NCBI GenBank assembly: GCA_037043235.1
Contig: JAWRVZ010000314.1
Span: forward strand, 124,001 to 188,000
DNA from: Rhodeus uyekii
Lineage: Eukaryota > Chordata > Actinopteri > Cypriniformes > Acheilognathidae
Reading direction: 5' to 3'
DNA length: 64,000 nt
The translations under genes were made by a program, and so were the position numbers. Of the stretch, positions 10,201 through 24,600 are shown in pieces. The notes beneath the pieces were generated by a model. That model saw only the letters and a program-made list of their open reading frames with translations. It made no database searches and was not told where the DNA came from. Positions within the stretch are counted from its first letter, which is position 1. Each line of letters begins with the position of its first letter.

Positions 10201-13200
10201 TTTGAGTTGATATTCGCAATGTTTTGAAGACCTTTTATTTCTGAGTCATTTTCATGTTGTATTTGAGTACTGTTATTTTGCTTGCTCGTGTTTGCCTGCC
10301 CTGTCTTCCCTCCCTTGTCTTGTTGTTCTTTATTTTATTTATTTTTCTTCTCCTGGTCTTGTTCGCTTTTGTCTTGTGGGTCTGTGTTTTCTTGTCTTGT
10401 GTGGGGTTCCTCATAGGGACGCCAGGTGGCGCCCCTTTAGAGGGGGGGTAGTGTCAGGGTTCTGCCACATTCGGTCTAGTCATTTCTTGGTTTTGTGGCA
10501 GAGCTCTGACACTACCGTATTGTCTCATGTCTGATGTGTGTGCGCATGGCCTCGAGTATTCGAGCTGTGCGTGCGCTTGTCTGTGTAACGTCTTATGTGC
10601 GAGTTATGATGTCTGATCCCGAGACTGGTCTTGTCTAGCTTCGGTTTTGGATCGGGATTCGGGCATTCATAACTCGTTTTGTTCGTCCTTGTCGTGAGCT
10701 CACGAGAACAGGTGTTTACACTCGTTCTTGCGAGCTCTACGTCTTGTGAGTGGGCGCGGTTTCAAGCGTTGCGCGAGCCGCGCCTCCTCTCGTCCGTGTG
10801 TTTATGTTTGGCACGCGGTTCGCATTCCATCGGCCGTGTGCTTGTGTTTTGTCACGCGCAGTTTTGGTTTGTCACCAGCTGCGCGTCGTCTTTGTTTAAT
10901 TGGCTTCATGTTCATGTCTTGTCTGTTACCCCGCCCGTCTTGTTTCATCATCATTAGTTTGATTTTATTCCAGCTGTGTTTCTCCTCAATTGCATTTCCT
11001 CCTGTGTATTTAGTCCCCTCAGTTCTGTTGTCCTGTGCTGCTTCGTTGCACTTTGTATGCCTGAGTTTTGGTCCATGTGTTGTGTCAAGTCATGTCAAGA
11101 TCTAGTCTAGTTCCAGTCAAGTCAAGTCTAGTCCTAGTCAGTTTTTCCCCACGGGGTAGTTTTGTTTGTGTTTTTGTTCTTGTTTTCAATAAACTCTCTT
11201 CCCCTTGCGATTGAGTCCTCGCTCACTACTAAAACCCTGACACAAATAGACAGTTATGTAAATAGACATTGTGCTGAACAAAGACATTGGTGAACAGATC
11301 TGTATGTTGTGTACAGATATACTTTTATATTTACTTCTGTCATGGTGTTCTTTTTCTGATTTGGTCGCTCATTGAATTTTTCCTTTGCCAATGCATTTAC
11401 AATTTACCAAATGCATTTAGTTTTATGATACCTTAACTTGCATCATGTAGATCATGTAAGTCTGTTATTTGTAAATTATGTGTATTCCATATTGTTCAAA
11501 AACTCGACCTGACAGCAAATATACAACATACAGTATATGTCTCTGATTGTTCAAACCAGGTTTATAAAAACCCTTTTTTAAATCTAAATTTACCATTAGG
11601 TACAATTAGCAAATTAATAACCATTTCATAATAAAATTGTTTTATTTTAAAATTAAATTATGTTTGCTACATTCTGGCCCTGTCGGGAGGTTACCTCCCT
11701 TAGGTGTCTTTGTAACTTGGCACGGTCAGCACGGTTGGCACCATGCATCTCTTTACCTCCCTTCTCTTGCTCTTAGCCCTGGTTGGCGATCCATTGTGGT
11801 CATCGGCTTGGGTCTCGTCTATGCCTCGATACATTTCGTTTCTTCTCTAAGTAACACTAGTAGATGGAGCGCCTATGCACCAATTTGACATTTGGGTTCG
11901 GTTCCACCGTTGAGGACCACCGTTGAGCACTGAGGTGACTTGGTATTGTGGTTACCATGGACTTCTCCGTATGCCTCGATGCCCACTGTCATGGTTGCTC
12001 TATGGCCTTGGCTGACGATGCGCAGTTTAGGTGCGCTCGGTCCCTCCTGGGAGGGCCACCGCCTTAGGCGTCCTGGGGGACCTTGTTTCGTTGTCGGCTC
12101 GGGTCTCTCCGTGCACTTCTTTACCTCCCCATCTTAGTTTTGCCAGGCCAGATGTGGCTTCCAGAGCCGCAGAGTACCCGCTCTCGACTGAGGTTGGGGA
12201 GTCCAGCCTCCACTTCCAAGGAGGTGAACCTGCAGTACCTGGGGTCTCACCTAGGTCGTGGTCCTGGTGGGCCTGCCCAAGGTTTTCCCCCTTCCTCTTC
12301 TCCTATGGAGTTCTTAGGCCACTTTCTGCGGCCACTGCTTGTACTGCGGGAGTTTCTTCTCCCGTCATGGTGCCAGGAGGGTCTTCAGCCCAGTGCGAGC
12401 ACTGGGTGCTCATATTCTATTGGGGCTGAGGCCCCGTGTCTCATGCAGATCTTTTCGCTTGGAAGTCTCTTTCTGAGAGGATTGGACTTCCCGTGGGAGC
12501 CAGTACCTCTCCGTTGGGGCATGTTTTGGGCGGCATACTACGTTCACTGAGGTGGCGTTGGTATTCTCGTTCCCATAGCGATGATGCAGATCAAGTTCCC
12601 TTGAAAGAGAATGTCTCAGGTTACGTATGTAACCCTAGTTCCCTGAGGGGGAACGAGACGCTGCGTCATTCAGCCACAGCTCCTGCGCATGCCGGGTTTG
12701 TTTCAGATACTGGGCAAGCTCCCGTTTTCGGGTTGCAGCGCGTCTTTTGTACTCCTGGCTCATGACATCATCTGCGTGCATTCACACAGGTGTATTCTAT
12801 TGTGCTTCAAGAGATGATTATGCTAAGGCGTTCCCATTGCAATGACGCAGCGTCTTGTTCCCCCGCAGAGAACTAGGGTTACATACGTAACCTGAGACGT
12901 TTTCACTTATTTTAAGATTATATGTGACATGAGTCGGTTTGTGCTTTTAACTTTACTGATAGTCCTAACAAAACTCTTCCTAATTTTGGCCCATTTGGTC
13001 CCCCTCCTCCATGCAAAACTGGTCTAACATTTCTCAACTTTCCAGCATAAACTGTAAATTTCATTCCTTGCCACAGTATTTAATGAGGTATTTCAGTTTT
13101 AATGGTTGTGTGGAGTGGATGAAGGCAAAGAGACAGGAATAAACTTAAAAAGTCTTTAATTACAAACTCAAAGTAACCCAAAATTAACAGTTAACAATTA

Positions 13201-15588
13201 ACAGTCTACAGTTTGGGGACACTTAACACTTAATACTCATCAATATTATTGATTGTTGTACAACCAAAACAAACTTTATACTGTAGAACCCCGACTTACG
13301 AAACACTCTACGTACGAAAAATTCAACATACGATAAAAGATTTCGGGGTTTTTTTCGCCTGAGTAACGACAAAATGATCGAGATGCGAAAAACGAAATCT
13401 CGGCGAGGCGACGATTTCCGAGTTTTGTTTTGAAATTCGCGCTGATTTTGGTTCGGGTTGGATGAAGGCTACAGTTTGTCCGGTCAGAACAATGATGTCT
13501 CACTCAGGGAATAATCCAAAACTGGTATTTATTAAAGGTGCATAGATGTGTGGTTATGCATGATTGATAAAACTTCAACGATTGGTACTAATTCCCTGTA
13601 TTTCACTCAATAAACTATATACAATCTTCACAGGGGCGTCACTAGGCCCTTTTTAGGGGGGCTTCAGCCCCCCTAAACTTCTGCCCAGCCCCCCTAAAAA
13701 ATATATTTGATTAATAAATTTTTGATCGCTTCAGTCCCCTTTAAAAAAAACTAATTTGAAACGGCGGCAAGCTGCGTCAAGTTTCGGCTCCTCCCCTTAT
13801 CTGAGTCTGCTTGGTTTTAGCGCATTTTTCAATCTGCAGGGGCGCCGAGCAGAGTGAACATCAAGGTGTGTGTCGTGTGTGCGTGCATCTATTGATAGAT
13901 TGCTAATGCTGTGTTATTACACCTGCATCGGTGCAGTTCTTTGTCATAAATGCATTGCAGTTTACATAATGTAATGTTACTGGAGTATTGGGAGCACACG
14001 GGACGGCTCGGTTTCTCATCCAATACCAATACGTTTCGCTGCGTTCACCTTCAGCCCTCGGGTGATAGTTGTTTTTTATTCCTACAAAAATGAAGTGATT
14101 AACACCCATGAAAACATACTTTAGATTCAGAAAACGATCATGATTTATTTTAATTTACTTTTTACAATTAAAGACATATTATAATGTTTTTTGACATTAC
14201 ATTATGCAGCCATGCACAGAAATGACACACATTGTCTGAAAGCACTAGATGGCCCAGAGAGAGAATGTGGAGTTATTTTGTTTTGTATTATTAAATATAG
14301 TTTTGTATTAAGTAATAATGAATCGGGAGGAGTGTCATGATACATAAATTAGAGTAAGCGTAGAGTAAAGGGATTTTTGATTTTCTTGATTTATACTATT
14401 TATACTAGTTTTGTACTTGATTTATAGAAGTGGCAAATTGATAATTCATGTTGTTATTTTTAATAAATAGAAATAAATATAGAACAAATTAATTATATTG
14501 CCAATAGACAATTACATTAATACATGGTTTGTCTATATTCTTAATGAATATTAGCTGGTTAGTTAAAATACTTAAAATGACATCAATTTTCATGGGGTGA
14601 CTTTATGAATATCCAATTTAATTTTGTCAGAAAAATTCCTATCTGAGTTTTGTATGTGAGCATAGAAATGCAAACAGTAAAATGTTGTGTTTGTACTTTA
14701 AACGTGTGCGTGTGTTTGTACAGTGAATGAATCAGGAGGTCTTCATTGTAAAAAAAATAAAAATAAAAATCAACATTCCCTATTTTCTAGTGGTCACATC
14801 CAATAATTATTTTTTTATTACAGTGTTGTATATGGCTCAGTCAGTACTCCTACTATGTAATTGTCAATATAATTGTCTCTGTATACCTCATGAAATACAG
14901 GGAATACAATGGAATAGTGGATTGCAGTAAGGTTAGTAGCATACCACCCTACCCTAATAGTCAAATAATATTTTTTTTATCATACCCTTATTGGGGGCTG
15001 AGCCCCCCTAAAATCAAAATCCTAAAATCGCCCCTGAATCTTCAGCCGATCTATTTTACCTTAATCATCCGTCAGCTCTCTCAGATGGAAAGTTTTGGAA
15101 TAGTCCATTTCGCACTGAATGACAGGGATGACTGGAATAGTCCATGTAAGAAGGGGAAAACTTTTTACAATCCTGCTCTCCTATTGGTCAGCATCACCCA
15201 CCAGCATTTGCATAGCAGTATTCCTTCTCCCATATCGTCTGTGCTATGCTAACGCTAAAGTTCTTCCGTGCTTTTGCATACAAGTTTTGTTTTCATCGTG
15301 CTGCATCACCATTATTTTTTGCTCAGTTAACAAACTTTTTTTCTAATTACTAACCATGCATGTGAAGATTGGTGCTGAAGTGAAAAGAAAGAAGAGGATG
15401 CTTTACAGTGAGTCAAAAAGGGAGTTAATTGAGAAGTGTGAAGTTGGGATGCGCTTCATACCATGCCAAATGTGGTAGTTTTGGAAGGCTTGGAACAGAT
15501 TAGGCAATTTACATGTAAAAGCCTGACCGATATACAAAAAGATCGACTTACGAAGCTAACCTCGGAACGGATTAAGTCGGGGTTCTAC

Positions 15589-15653
<65 letters not shown>

Positions 15654-18600
15654 ACTGTAAGGCTGCTTTGAAACAATCTCTATTGTAAAAAGCACTATAT
15701 AAATAAAGGTGACTTAACTACAGGAATGTCAAGTCGTCTATATTCAGAGATTTTACAATATAGATTGTTTCAAAGCAGCTTTACGCTGGTGAAAGGAAAA
15801 CAATAATGAGGGTCTTCACATGGAATGGTCTAGTAGAGTCACAGTCTCTGCAGATACTTCAGCGTTGTGTTGTGGTCGTGTCGAGGTGCAGGTCCTTCAA
15901 CTGATCTGAACATGGTCCGGATCCCTCTGACCATGGTAACCTCGGGATAACAGTGTAACATATGGTCAGAAGTCGTGGGATCTATTTGCAGCTTTATTAA
16001 GAATGGTAGAATAATGGTAGAATAGCAGGCCGGGGTCAATCACCAGCAGTAGAACAACATAGACAAGACAGAGACTAAAAAGATAAGGCAGGCAGAAGAT
16101 CAGGGACGAAAGTGATGGGTTGTAACAGAATAAACAGTCCAAGGCAACACAGGGAGATACCAATAAACACCTGGCAAAGACGGAGCTTCTAGTCTTTCCT
16201 GCCGATCTAACCCAACAGCATGATTTCACTGTCAAGATCGGTGCCACCACGATTACCCCTTCAAGGTCTGTCAGGAATCTTGGAGTGATCTTTGAGGACC
16301 AGCTGACCTTCAAGGATCACATTGCAAAGACGGCTCGATCATGCAGGTTTGCACTGTACAACATCAGGAGGATCAGGCCATTCCTAACTGAGCAAGCTGC
16401 ACAACTTCTGGTGCAGGCCATGGTCATTTCCAGACTGGACTATTGCAATGCTCTTCTGGTTGGACTTCCTGCAAGTGCAATCAAACCCCTGCAACTGATC
16501 CAGAATGCAGCAGCTCGTCTGGTCTTCAACCAACCCAAAAGGACACATGTCACTCCACTCTTTATCTCACTACACTGGCTCCCTCTCGCAGCACGCATAA
16601 AAATCAAAGCACTGACTCTTGCATAAAGAACTTACACAAACTCAGCACGTTCATACTTCCACTTATTGGTACAAATCTACACACCTACCAGAAACCTTCG
16701 ATCGATTAATGAGCAACGACTGGTGGTTCCATCAAAGAAAGGAAAAAGAACAATCACAAGAACATTTTCATTCACCACCCCCGGCTGGTGGAACACACTC
16801 CCTGCCCTCATCCGAAATGCAGATTCCCTGTCGAAGTTTAAAAGACTATTAAAAACGCACCTCTTGCATGAGCAACTAACATGACACTCACTCACTTACT
16901 CACTCACTCAAAAAAAAAATACTCTTCCTTTTCTATTTCCCCATGCTTGTGCTACTTGTGTTCAGAATGTTTGAAACTTTGTATTGTAAGCGCTCTTATG
17001 TGTTTTTGTATCCTTTGGACAAATAGCTTCTATACTTCTCAAATTGTAAGTCGCTTTGGATAAAAGCGTCTGCTAAATGAGTAAACGTTAAATGTAAATG
17101 GGAAAGTGCTCAGAAATGTCAGCTGGGGCACACGCACGCACGCACGCACACACACTTTGCACAGAGGAGATGGGAGTGAGGGAGTTTATAGTCCACAAGA
17201 TTACAACCAGGTGGATAGGTAATCAGAGTCCAGCAAGGGTTTGTGGGAAATGGAGTCCTGAGGGTTTAGAACAGTAATACCTCGGTTTACGAGCGACTTG
17301 GTATACGAGCAAATCGGTTTACGAGCATGGAGGGTCGAATCGGTGTATGAGCATTGTCTCGGTGTACGAGAAAAAATTTCCCTGACCCATGCGCAGTTTT
17401 GCGTCGAAAAGATCCCTTTATCACCCCTTAACTCATTCATTTTCTCAGTGTCTCTCAGTATGGGTGCATCATTCACCACAGTGCATTATTTTATAAGTTG
17501 TTGTGAATATGATTACATGTGAATATGATGAAACTTTATTAATGGAGCATGTTACCAACACCACACATTGCATACTAATGAGACTCATGTGTGTTCACAG
17601 TCCAACACACCCAATGATGTTCTCCTCGTGTTGTTGCATTAATTGTGATCGCTATTCTTCACGTTGTAATATCGTTACAAATGTTGAAGGAACTAGTTAA
17701 TCTGTGTTCAATAAGTTTTAAGTTAACAGTCTTGTCACTTTAAGAGGGCGGGGTTTCAGTCGGCGCTAGAGAGACTTGAGTTCTGAGGGATTAGAGAGAG
17801 GGCTCGCAAGCAGATAGTTTTGATTCTTCTGTTATGTACGGCGTGGGTTGAAACCAGAACCGCAATCCGATAGTTCTCAATAAAATCTCTGAATGAGAAG
17901 GAACCTGTCTGGTTATTAAAAGAAGCAACGCTACAATGTAGTGAAATATATAAGCAGTAACACCCCACCCCCCCTCCCCTCTCCTCTCGATCATGCCAGC
18001 AGTGAAGAGGTAAAGTGCGTGTTACAATAAATAGTTAATAATGACAGTTAAACTCTAAAAATACTTAATTAGTATTTATATGAGATCTTAATGGTTATAA
18101 TTTTAAATGTAATTAATAGGTTAAAACCAAACAAATATTTAAAATGGGCATTTATGGTCGTGTGGAACGAATCAAGTGATTTTTAGTGCGTTCTCATCGG
18201 GGAAATTGTTTTGGTGTACGAGCATTTTGGTTTACGAGCTCGCTCTTGGAACAAATTAAACTCGTAAACCGAGGTATTACTGTATTTGGTGAGGGAGCCC
18301 TCTGGTGGTGATCGGAGGGGCCACAGAGACCGTATTTGTGAAAAAACAGAGACTAATATCAGCGTAGATGCCATTCTTTTTATGATGTAACAAGTACATC
18401 AGGTGTTGCGAGAAGCGTTCCTGGTTCCGGCTGACCTAAATTATGCAGCCTAACAATTATTTCACATTATTTAAATATATATATATATATATATATATAT
18501 TTATGTGCTATGTGGATGCCAGGTTGAAGATATATGTTTTTAGTCTAGATTCAAACTGACAGAGTGTGTCATCTCAGCAATAACTCGAGCTGCTGCATTT

Positions 18601-21600
18601 TGGACAAGCTGGAGTTTGTTTATTAAGCGTGCCGGGCAACCACCCAGTAGAGCATTACAATAATCTAGTCATGAGCTCATGTACGCATGAACGATGGAAT
18701 GGATGAGATGGATGATGGGTCCGCGCGAGATTGTTGACGGGGGGGGGTGTGCAGCCGCTTCCGCGAATGCGCTCCGCGGCCCGGTACCATTTCATCGATG
18801 GACCGGTCCGTGAAATCGCTGCGCGGCCCGGTGACACCTCGTCCGCAGACCGGTACCGAGCCGCGGACCGGGGGTTGGGGACCACTGCTTTAAAGTACAT
18901 TATTTGTGTAATAAGTACACTTTATAAAAGTATACTAAAGTGTACTTTTTTCCACAAGGGTGTAACAAATTACATTTACCAGATTTCTGTATTCTGTTAC
19001 TCCCCAACCCTGTATGTGTTTATATGTTGTACATATATATATATATATATATATATAGAGCTTCAGTTATTTAAAGTCCAAGTACTATATGTATCTTCTA
19101 ATGAAATGCTACATTAACCTGAAGTTAAACCTGCCTTCTAGTAGGTTTAATTTAAACCTCAGTTTAGTCCTGGTGTAGCTCTACCTCAGCTTATTAAAAT
19201 CTAGATAAGGCAAAGTCTAAGACTATTTATATCCACAACAGAGAAATCAAATTTCTGTTAATCTGGTTTAAAATACCATTTTCGTCTAGAATTAGCCTTA
19301 ATCTCTGTCTTGAAAAACGCACCTTGGAAATGTAGATCGTTTAAACCTTGAAACTGGCAGTAAACTGCTGCATAGAGATACTAAAGTTAACTGATGTCCA
19401 ATCATTTAAAGTTCTTTTTTTGTCTCCATATTCAGTTCACTTTTTACTTTTCAACTAAGTTTAAGAATATAATATTATGGAATATAATTAACTCTTGAGA
19501 TTTATAGAATGACTGGTAAATCAGCTGAATGTTTTATTTTCATTTCTGTTCAAGACTTTCTGACTGCAGTATTACTGAAGATGGTTATAAAGCTCTGGCT
19601 TCAGCTCTGAGATCAAACCCATCTCACCTGATAGAACTGGATCTCACAGGAAATGATCCTGGACAATCAGGAGTGAAGGAGCTCGATGATTTACAACAGG
19701 ATCCAAACTATCAATTGAAGACACTGAGGTGAGGCGTGATGAAATAATACAAAATAAATTACTCACAGGCTAAATTCATGAAAGTATATTAGTTATACAA
19801 TAAGATGATGTGTTCTGATGTACAGATGATTTCTGTCAACAGTTTAGTTGTGGTAAAAGATACAGGTCTAATACACATTATGGACCAGCATACAGTATGT
19901 GCTGCTGTTCTGGTGTCACAGTCATGTCATGTCTCGTCACTTCCTGTTGCCTCCTGAGTGATCCATTATGTTCCCGTCTCGTTTGCCACTCCTCTTGTTA
20001 GTCTCGTCAGTTGTTTTTCATCATCCAGTATATATAGGCCTTCATGTTCTTTCATGTCTTTGTCGATTGTTGACGTTTTTGTTGTTGCTGTTTCCCTATG
20101 TGTGTGGATGTGTCTTTGTGTTCCTAGTTACGAGTTTCCATGTTCTACAAGGCTTTTGCACAGTGTGCTGTTTTGTTTTGTATTTAAAGTGTTTTTGTTT
20201 TCATTTATTAAAGAGGTTTTTCAGTTGATCCCTGATTCCTCGCCTTCGTCATTCACCACATCACACACACCCTGTAACCGAACAATCGACCTGGCTAGTC
20301 GCCACAAAAGACTTTCCACATGGATTTCCTCGCTGTTGCCCGTCTGCTGCTGGAGCAGGGAGACTGCTTGCTGGAGGAGAACAGAGCACACACAAAGATT
20401 CTTGGATCTAGCGTGCCAAACCGACTACCTGGACAACGCGCTCAGCACTTTCTACCACGTCGAGCTGAGCGTGGTCCAAGGCTGCCTTCCAGAGGAGTCC
20501 AGAAGTCCATAAAACTCCAGTCCAGAGGAGAATTTCGCTGCCTACGTATAGTGGGTGCTGGTACACAATGATTCGTCCTTCACCATCGGTCAAGCTGAGG
20601 ACGTCGCCAGAGCCCACCGCAGATTGTGGAGACCTCTCCACCACGAGTTATGAGCCCAGACCGAGACAGAGGTCAGAGAGAGTCATCGCCCCGGAACCCG
20701 TCTAAATACAGTTGTCTGACCAGCTGCGTGAGCTGGCAACATTGGCCAGGACCAGGAGGAGAGCCCGACCCACGATCTCACTGCGGTGGAGAAATGTGGC
20801 CTGTTTCTAGGTCTGCGATTAGGACTGTATGAACTGTTGTCTCTGTCCAGCCCAGAGCCCGTCCCCCTGCTGATCCAGTCCAGTGCTGAACTTTGCCCAG
20901 AACCCGAGCTCGCTGAACCCCCACCTATCCATGCTTCCCACTCAGCCTCCCTCTCTCACCGCCTCTACCCATCCAGCACTCGGCTCTACCTCTACCAGTG
21001 TCCCATGTCCCATCATCGGCTCCCACCAACACCTGGGAGCCGCCATGTGTCAACGTCCCTCGGCCATAAGTCTCCACCGGACTCCCTCATCCCTTCGGGT
21101 CCGACTCTGTCCTTGGTCCTTCCAGCTACACCTTGGATGCTTGTCACCGCGGTTGCTCTCCGGTCTCCAGGGCCAGCAGTCTTGTAGTGGCCCATCGGTT
21201 CGTCGGCTCCACCTTGATCTCCTGCTTCGACGAAGTCAGTCGTCCCCAGGGCTCCATCCAATATCTGGCTGTCACTGTGGCTCCTCCCACTTTCGACTGA
21301 GCCCTGGAGTCTTATCCTGGCTGGTCTCTGGAACACCTTATGGCACGTCCTGCTTTTGGCTTCCCCCTGACTCTTTCCACCTTCCACTCCTCTTTGAACT
21401 GTTTAGTTTGTTTTGGACTCATGTGTCATGTTCTGTCTGGTCCTCCTCCTGCTCCCCCTCCCTCCACTGTTGGTCCAGTATAAGCGTGAGGCCACACCTT
21501 CCGGGAGGTGTGGCCTCCGGGAAGGTGTGGGGCCACACCTTCCACCTACTGTCACAGTCATGTCATGTCTCATCACTTCCTGTTGCCTCCTGTGTGATCC

Positions 21601-24600
21601 ATTATGTTCCCATCTCGTTTCCCACTCCCCTTGTTTCTCACACTCCTGATCAAAATCCTGCTTCATATTCCTTTCTGTAGGTTTTTGAGTTCTGCTGCAG
21701 TTGAAGGCTGTCAGTTTGTGAATAGAGTTGTGGGTAAAAACCCGTTACTCCTGAAAGAACTGAATCTGAGTGAACATGAACTAGGAGACACACAAGTGAA
21801 ACAGATCTCTGCTCTACTGCAGGATAAACACTGTAAACTCAACACACTCAAGTGAGTATTTTACACTGTTCTGTACTTTACAAAGTACCTTTAAAATATG
21901 ATTCTATTTGATATTATATTTTCAAAATACTAAAATCATCATACTAATGAATTTAAGTATCTTGTTTTAATGCTATAAAATGCTAATTTATTAAAGCGCC
22001 ACTGAAGTTCCTTGAAATGTGCTGCATTGAATTTCCACTGTAACATGAAGTCAGAGTGGGATATATCGAATGTCTACTAGATTCCCCCTTTTGATTTAAT
22101 ATTGATCTTATGATACATATATGTTTGTGTTTAAGAGAAAGGACCCCAGGTACTTAGGAGACTCTAGTTCTTGCCTTGGCGCATCGGTCAGATCGCAGGA
22201 CAGGAGGCAGGAATCAGTTTGAACAGTTTACTGAATTTTCTTTAGCAGCAGACAAACATTAGACTGCAATGATGCCACACATTTACATCACAGGTGCAGA
22301 TAGGATGCAGTAGTTGATGGTCAGCTTGTCTTGATGGAGATGGTGGGTTAATATAACATACTTGAGGGTGTGTGTGGCTGCAAATATACAAAACAGTAAT
22401 ACATGTCAGATAATGCATCATTAATGATGAAACCTACAACAATCAGTACAATCAATAATCGCTTAAACAGATGAATTATGAACTATATCTGTTCATTTGG
22501 AAATTGTATTTAATTGTCTCAAAAAGTTCGAAAAAGCGACATCTTCAGGTGAACAATATATAATGTAATAAGCTGTCATGTGATCTAACTAGCTGTGTGA
22601 ATAAGCAGAACCACGAGGACATGCACACAAACTAAGAGGTGTTTGATCCAAGAAGAATATTCAACTAAAAAAAATGCTTCCAAATGTCTGTTAATGTCTC
22701 CTGGATTTCTGGTTAGAAGGCGCACACATAGTATAGTATAGATACAAGTTAATGTGTTTTGTTGAAACTGTTATGGACTTGGGAACTGTGGACAGAAAAA
22801 AAACACTCCCACAGTAATTTTATTTGTTTGAATTTTTCACTGTGTCATACTGTAAAGATGTGGAAGATGTTGAACAATGGGTGTCACAATGTTCAAGTGA
22901 TGTCGAAGTCAAGATGGCGTGATGATGGCAACGTTTGCCAATATATTAAACATTAAGACATCAGTTGAAGCGTCATTCTTTTAATCAGAAGAAAACCTTC
23001 AGGAGCCGTTATACAGTTAGTAAATACAAACGCTACAGGATTTCTGGAACAGTCTTTCGTGGAGCAGCTGTTTTTCTTGTGCGCATCACTTCCGTCGCAT
23101 CCGTAAATGTTTTTTTTGTAGCTGTTTAACCCTTTCGCTCGTACGTTTATAAAATTAATATAATAATATCATTTTCTGATGTTATAAAGATTTTTTTTAT
23201 TCCTTTTACTTTTTGTTTGTGTTTTCATGAAGATGATGGAATAAAGAATTTTATTTTCTTGTTTTATATTCTGTTCTCTTTCTCACTGTAGGTTAAGAGA
23301 CTGTGAAATGACAAATGAAGCTTGCTCTGCTGTGACTTCAGCTCTGAAATCAAACCCATCACACCTGATAGAGCTGAACCTGAGCAGAAATGAACTAGGA
23401 GATTCTGGAGTGAAAATCCTCAGTGATTTACTGATGATCCCACAATTCAAACTGAAGAAACTAAAGTAATGTTATACTGTACAGCAATTTTGGTGTGATT
23501 GATTGTCTAATATACTGATGTAATATATGTATGAGTAGAAATAACATTAAACAGAAGAATTTAAAGAAACTTTGTGTTTTCAAAATTTACCAAAACCTTT
23601 ACTAAAACATTAAAAACATTAAAAAAAGAGTCTGAACTGAGAACAGACTGAAAACTAGTGCAACATGAATGACAATAGATTATGCTGACAGTTATATTTG
23701 TTTTTAACTAAATAACTGTACTTTTCATTAAGTCTGTTTTGATTAAGCACAATTTGCGTTTTGCAATGGTAAACTGACTCTTAAGCCTCTAGTTTCCTCA
23801 AATCCTAGTTATGTTTCTATCTTAGTTTATGGTCATAAAATTAAGTTCAAGGATTGTGTAAGAGTAGTGTTGTACAGCATGTACTCATGATGCATTTGAT
23901 GTACTTAACATTGATCTGAGTCATTGTATTTTCTCTTTCTGTCTTCAGTCTGTGTGGATGCAGTATTACAGAGAATCAGTGTGTCATCCTCACTTCAGCT
24001 CTGAAATCAAACCCATCACACCTGAGAAACCTGAACCTCAGTGAGAATAAAATAAAAAACACAGGAGTGAATCACTTATCTGATGTACTGAAAGATTCAC
24101 ACTGTAAACTGGAGAGATTGAGGTCTGTAACATTAACATACAATAATAAAAAGTGTTTTGTTATTTAAATTAAACAGCTGTTGTTTCTATTTTTTCTCAA
24201 TGCAGGTTAAGATTCTGTGAAATAACAGATGAAGGTTGTTCTGCTGTGACTTCAGCTCTGAAATCAAACCCATCACACCTGAGAGAACTGAACCTGAGCA
24301 GGAATGAACTAGGAGACTCTGGAGTGACAAACCTTGGTGTTTTGTTGAGCAGTTCACAATGCAAGCTGGAGGAACTACAGTTAGTATCTTTTTACTGTAC
24401 AGTAGTTACAGTGTGATTCAAGTTTACTCTTTATCTATTTATTTTAAGACCATATCAAATACCATTCCTTATGGCATTTCCTCATCTGAAGAAAGAAAGA
24501 CTACACCTTTAAAAACCTTTACTTTGTTTTACTCAATATATTTAAGGTTAAACATGTCTGACCAAAAAGCTGAGTAAATTCAATTACAGTAATGCACCTC

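Larger units (their letters stand above)
7789..11242 (+). mobile_element. Gag-only LTR retroelement (TR-GAG-like), recent insertion
   Basis: Complete element inserted in sense in the gene A intron after LRR exon 1. The two LTRs are each 791 bp, start TGTCAGGG, end CCCTGACA and show no difference that I could see. The 5-bp target duplication CAAAT is exact (7784-7788 and 11243-11247). A G-rich polypurine tract precedes the 3' LTR. The interior codes only for a gag-like, repeat-rich protein; no protease, reverse transcriptase, RNase H or integrase motif is present. It must be moved in trans. A related solo LTR lies at 52480-52924. Confidence 0.9.
13281..15590 (+). mobile_element. Tigger/pogo-like element, split by a hAT insertion
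   Basis: Left end CTGTAGAACCCCGACTTACG and the reverse complement of the right end (CAGTAGAACCCCGACTTAAT) match as terminal inverted repeats, with TA beside the left end. A transposase N-terminal fragment is at 15356-15478. The middle, 13631-15036, is a separate hAT element. Without it the element is about 0.9 kb. Confidence 0.75.
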
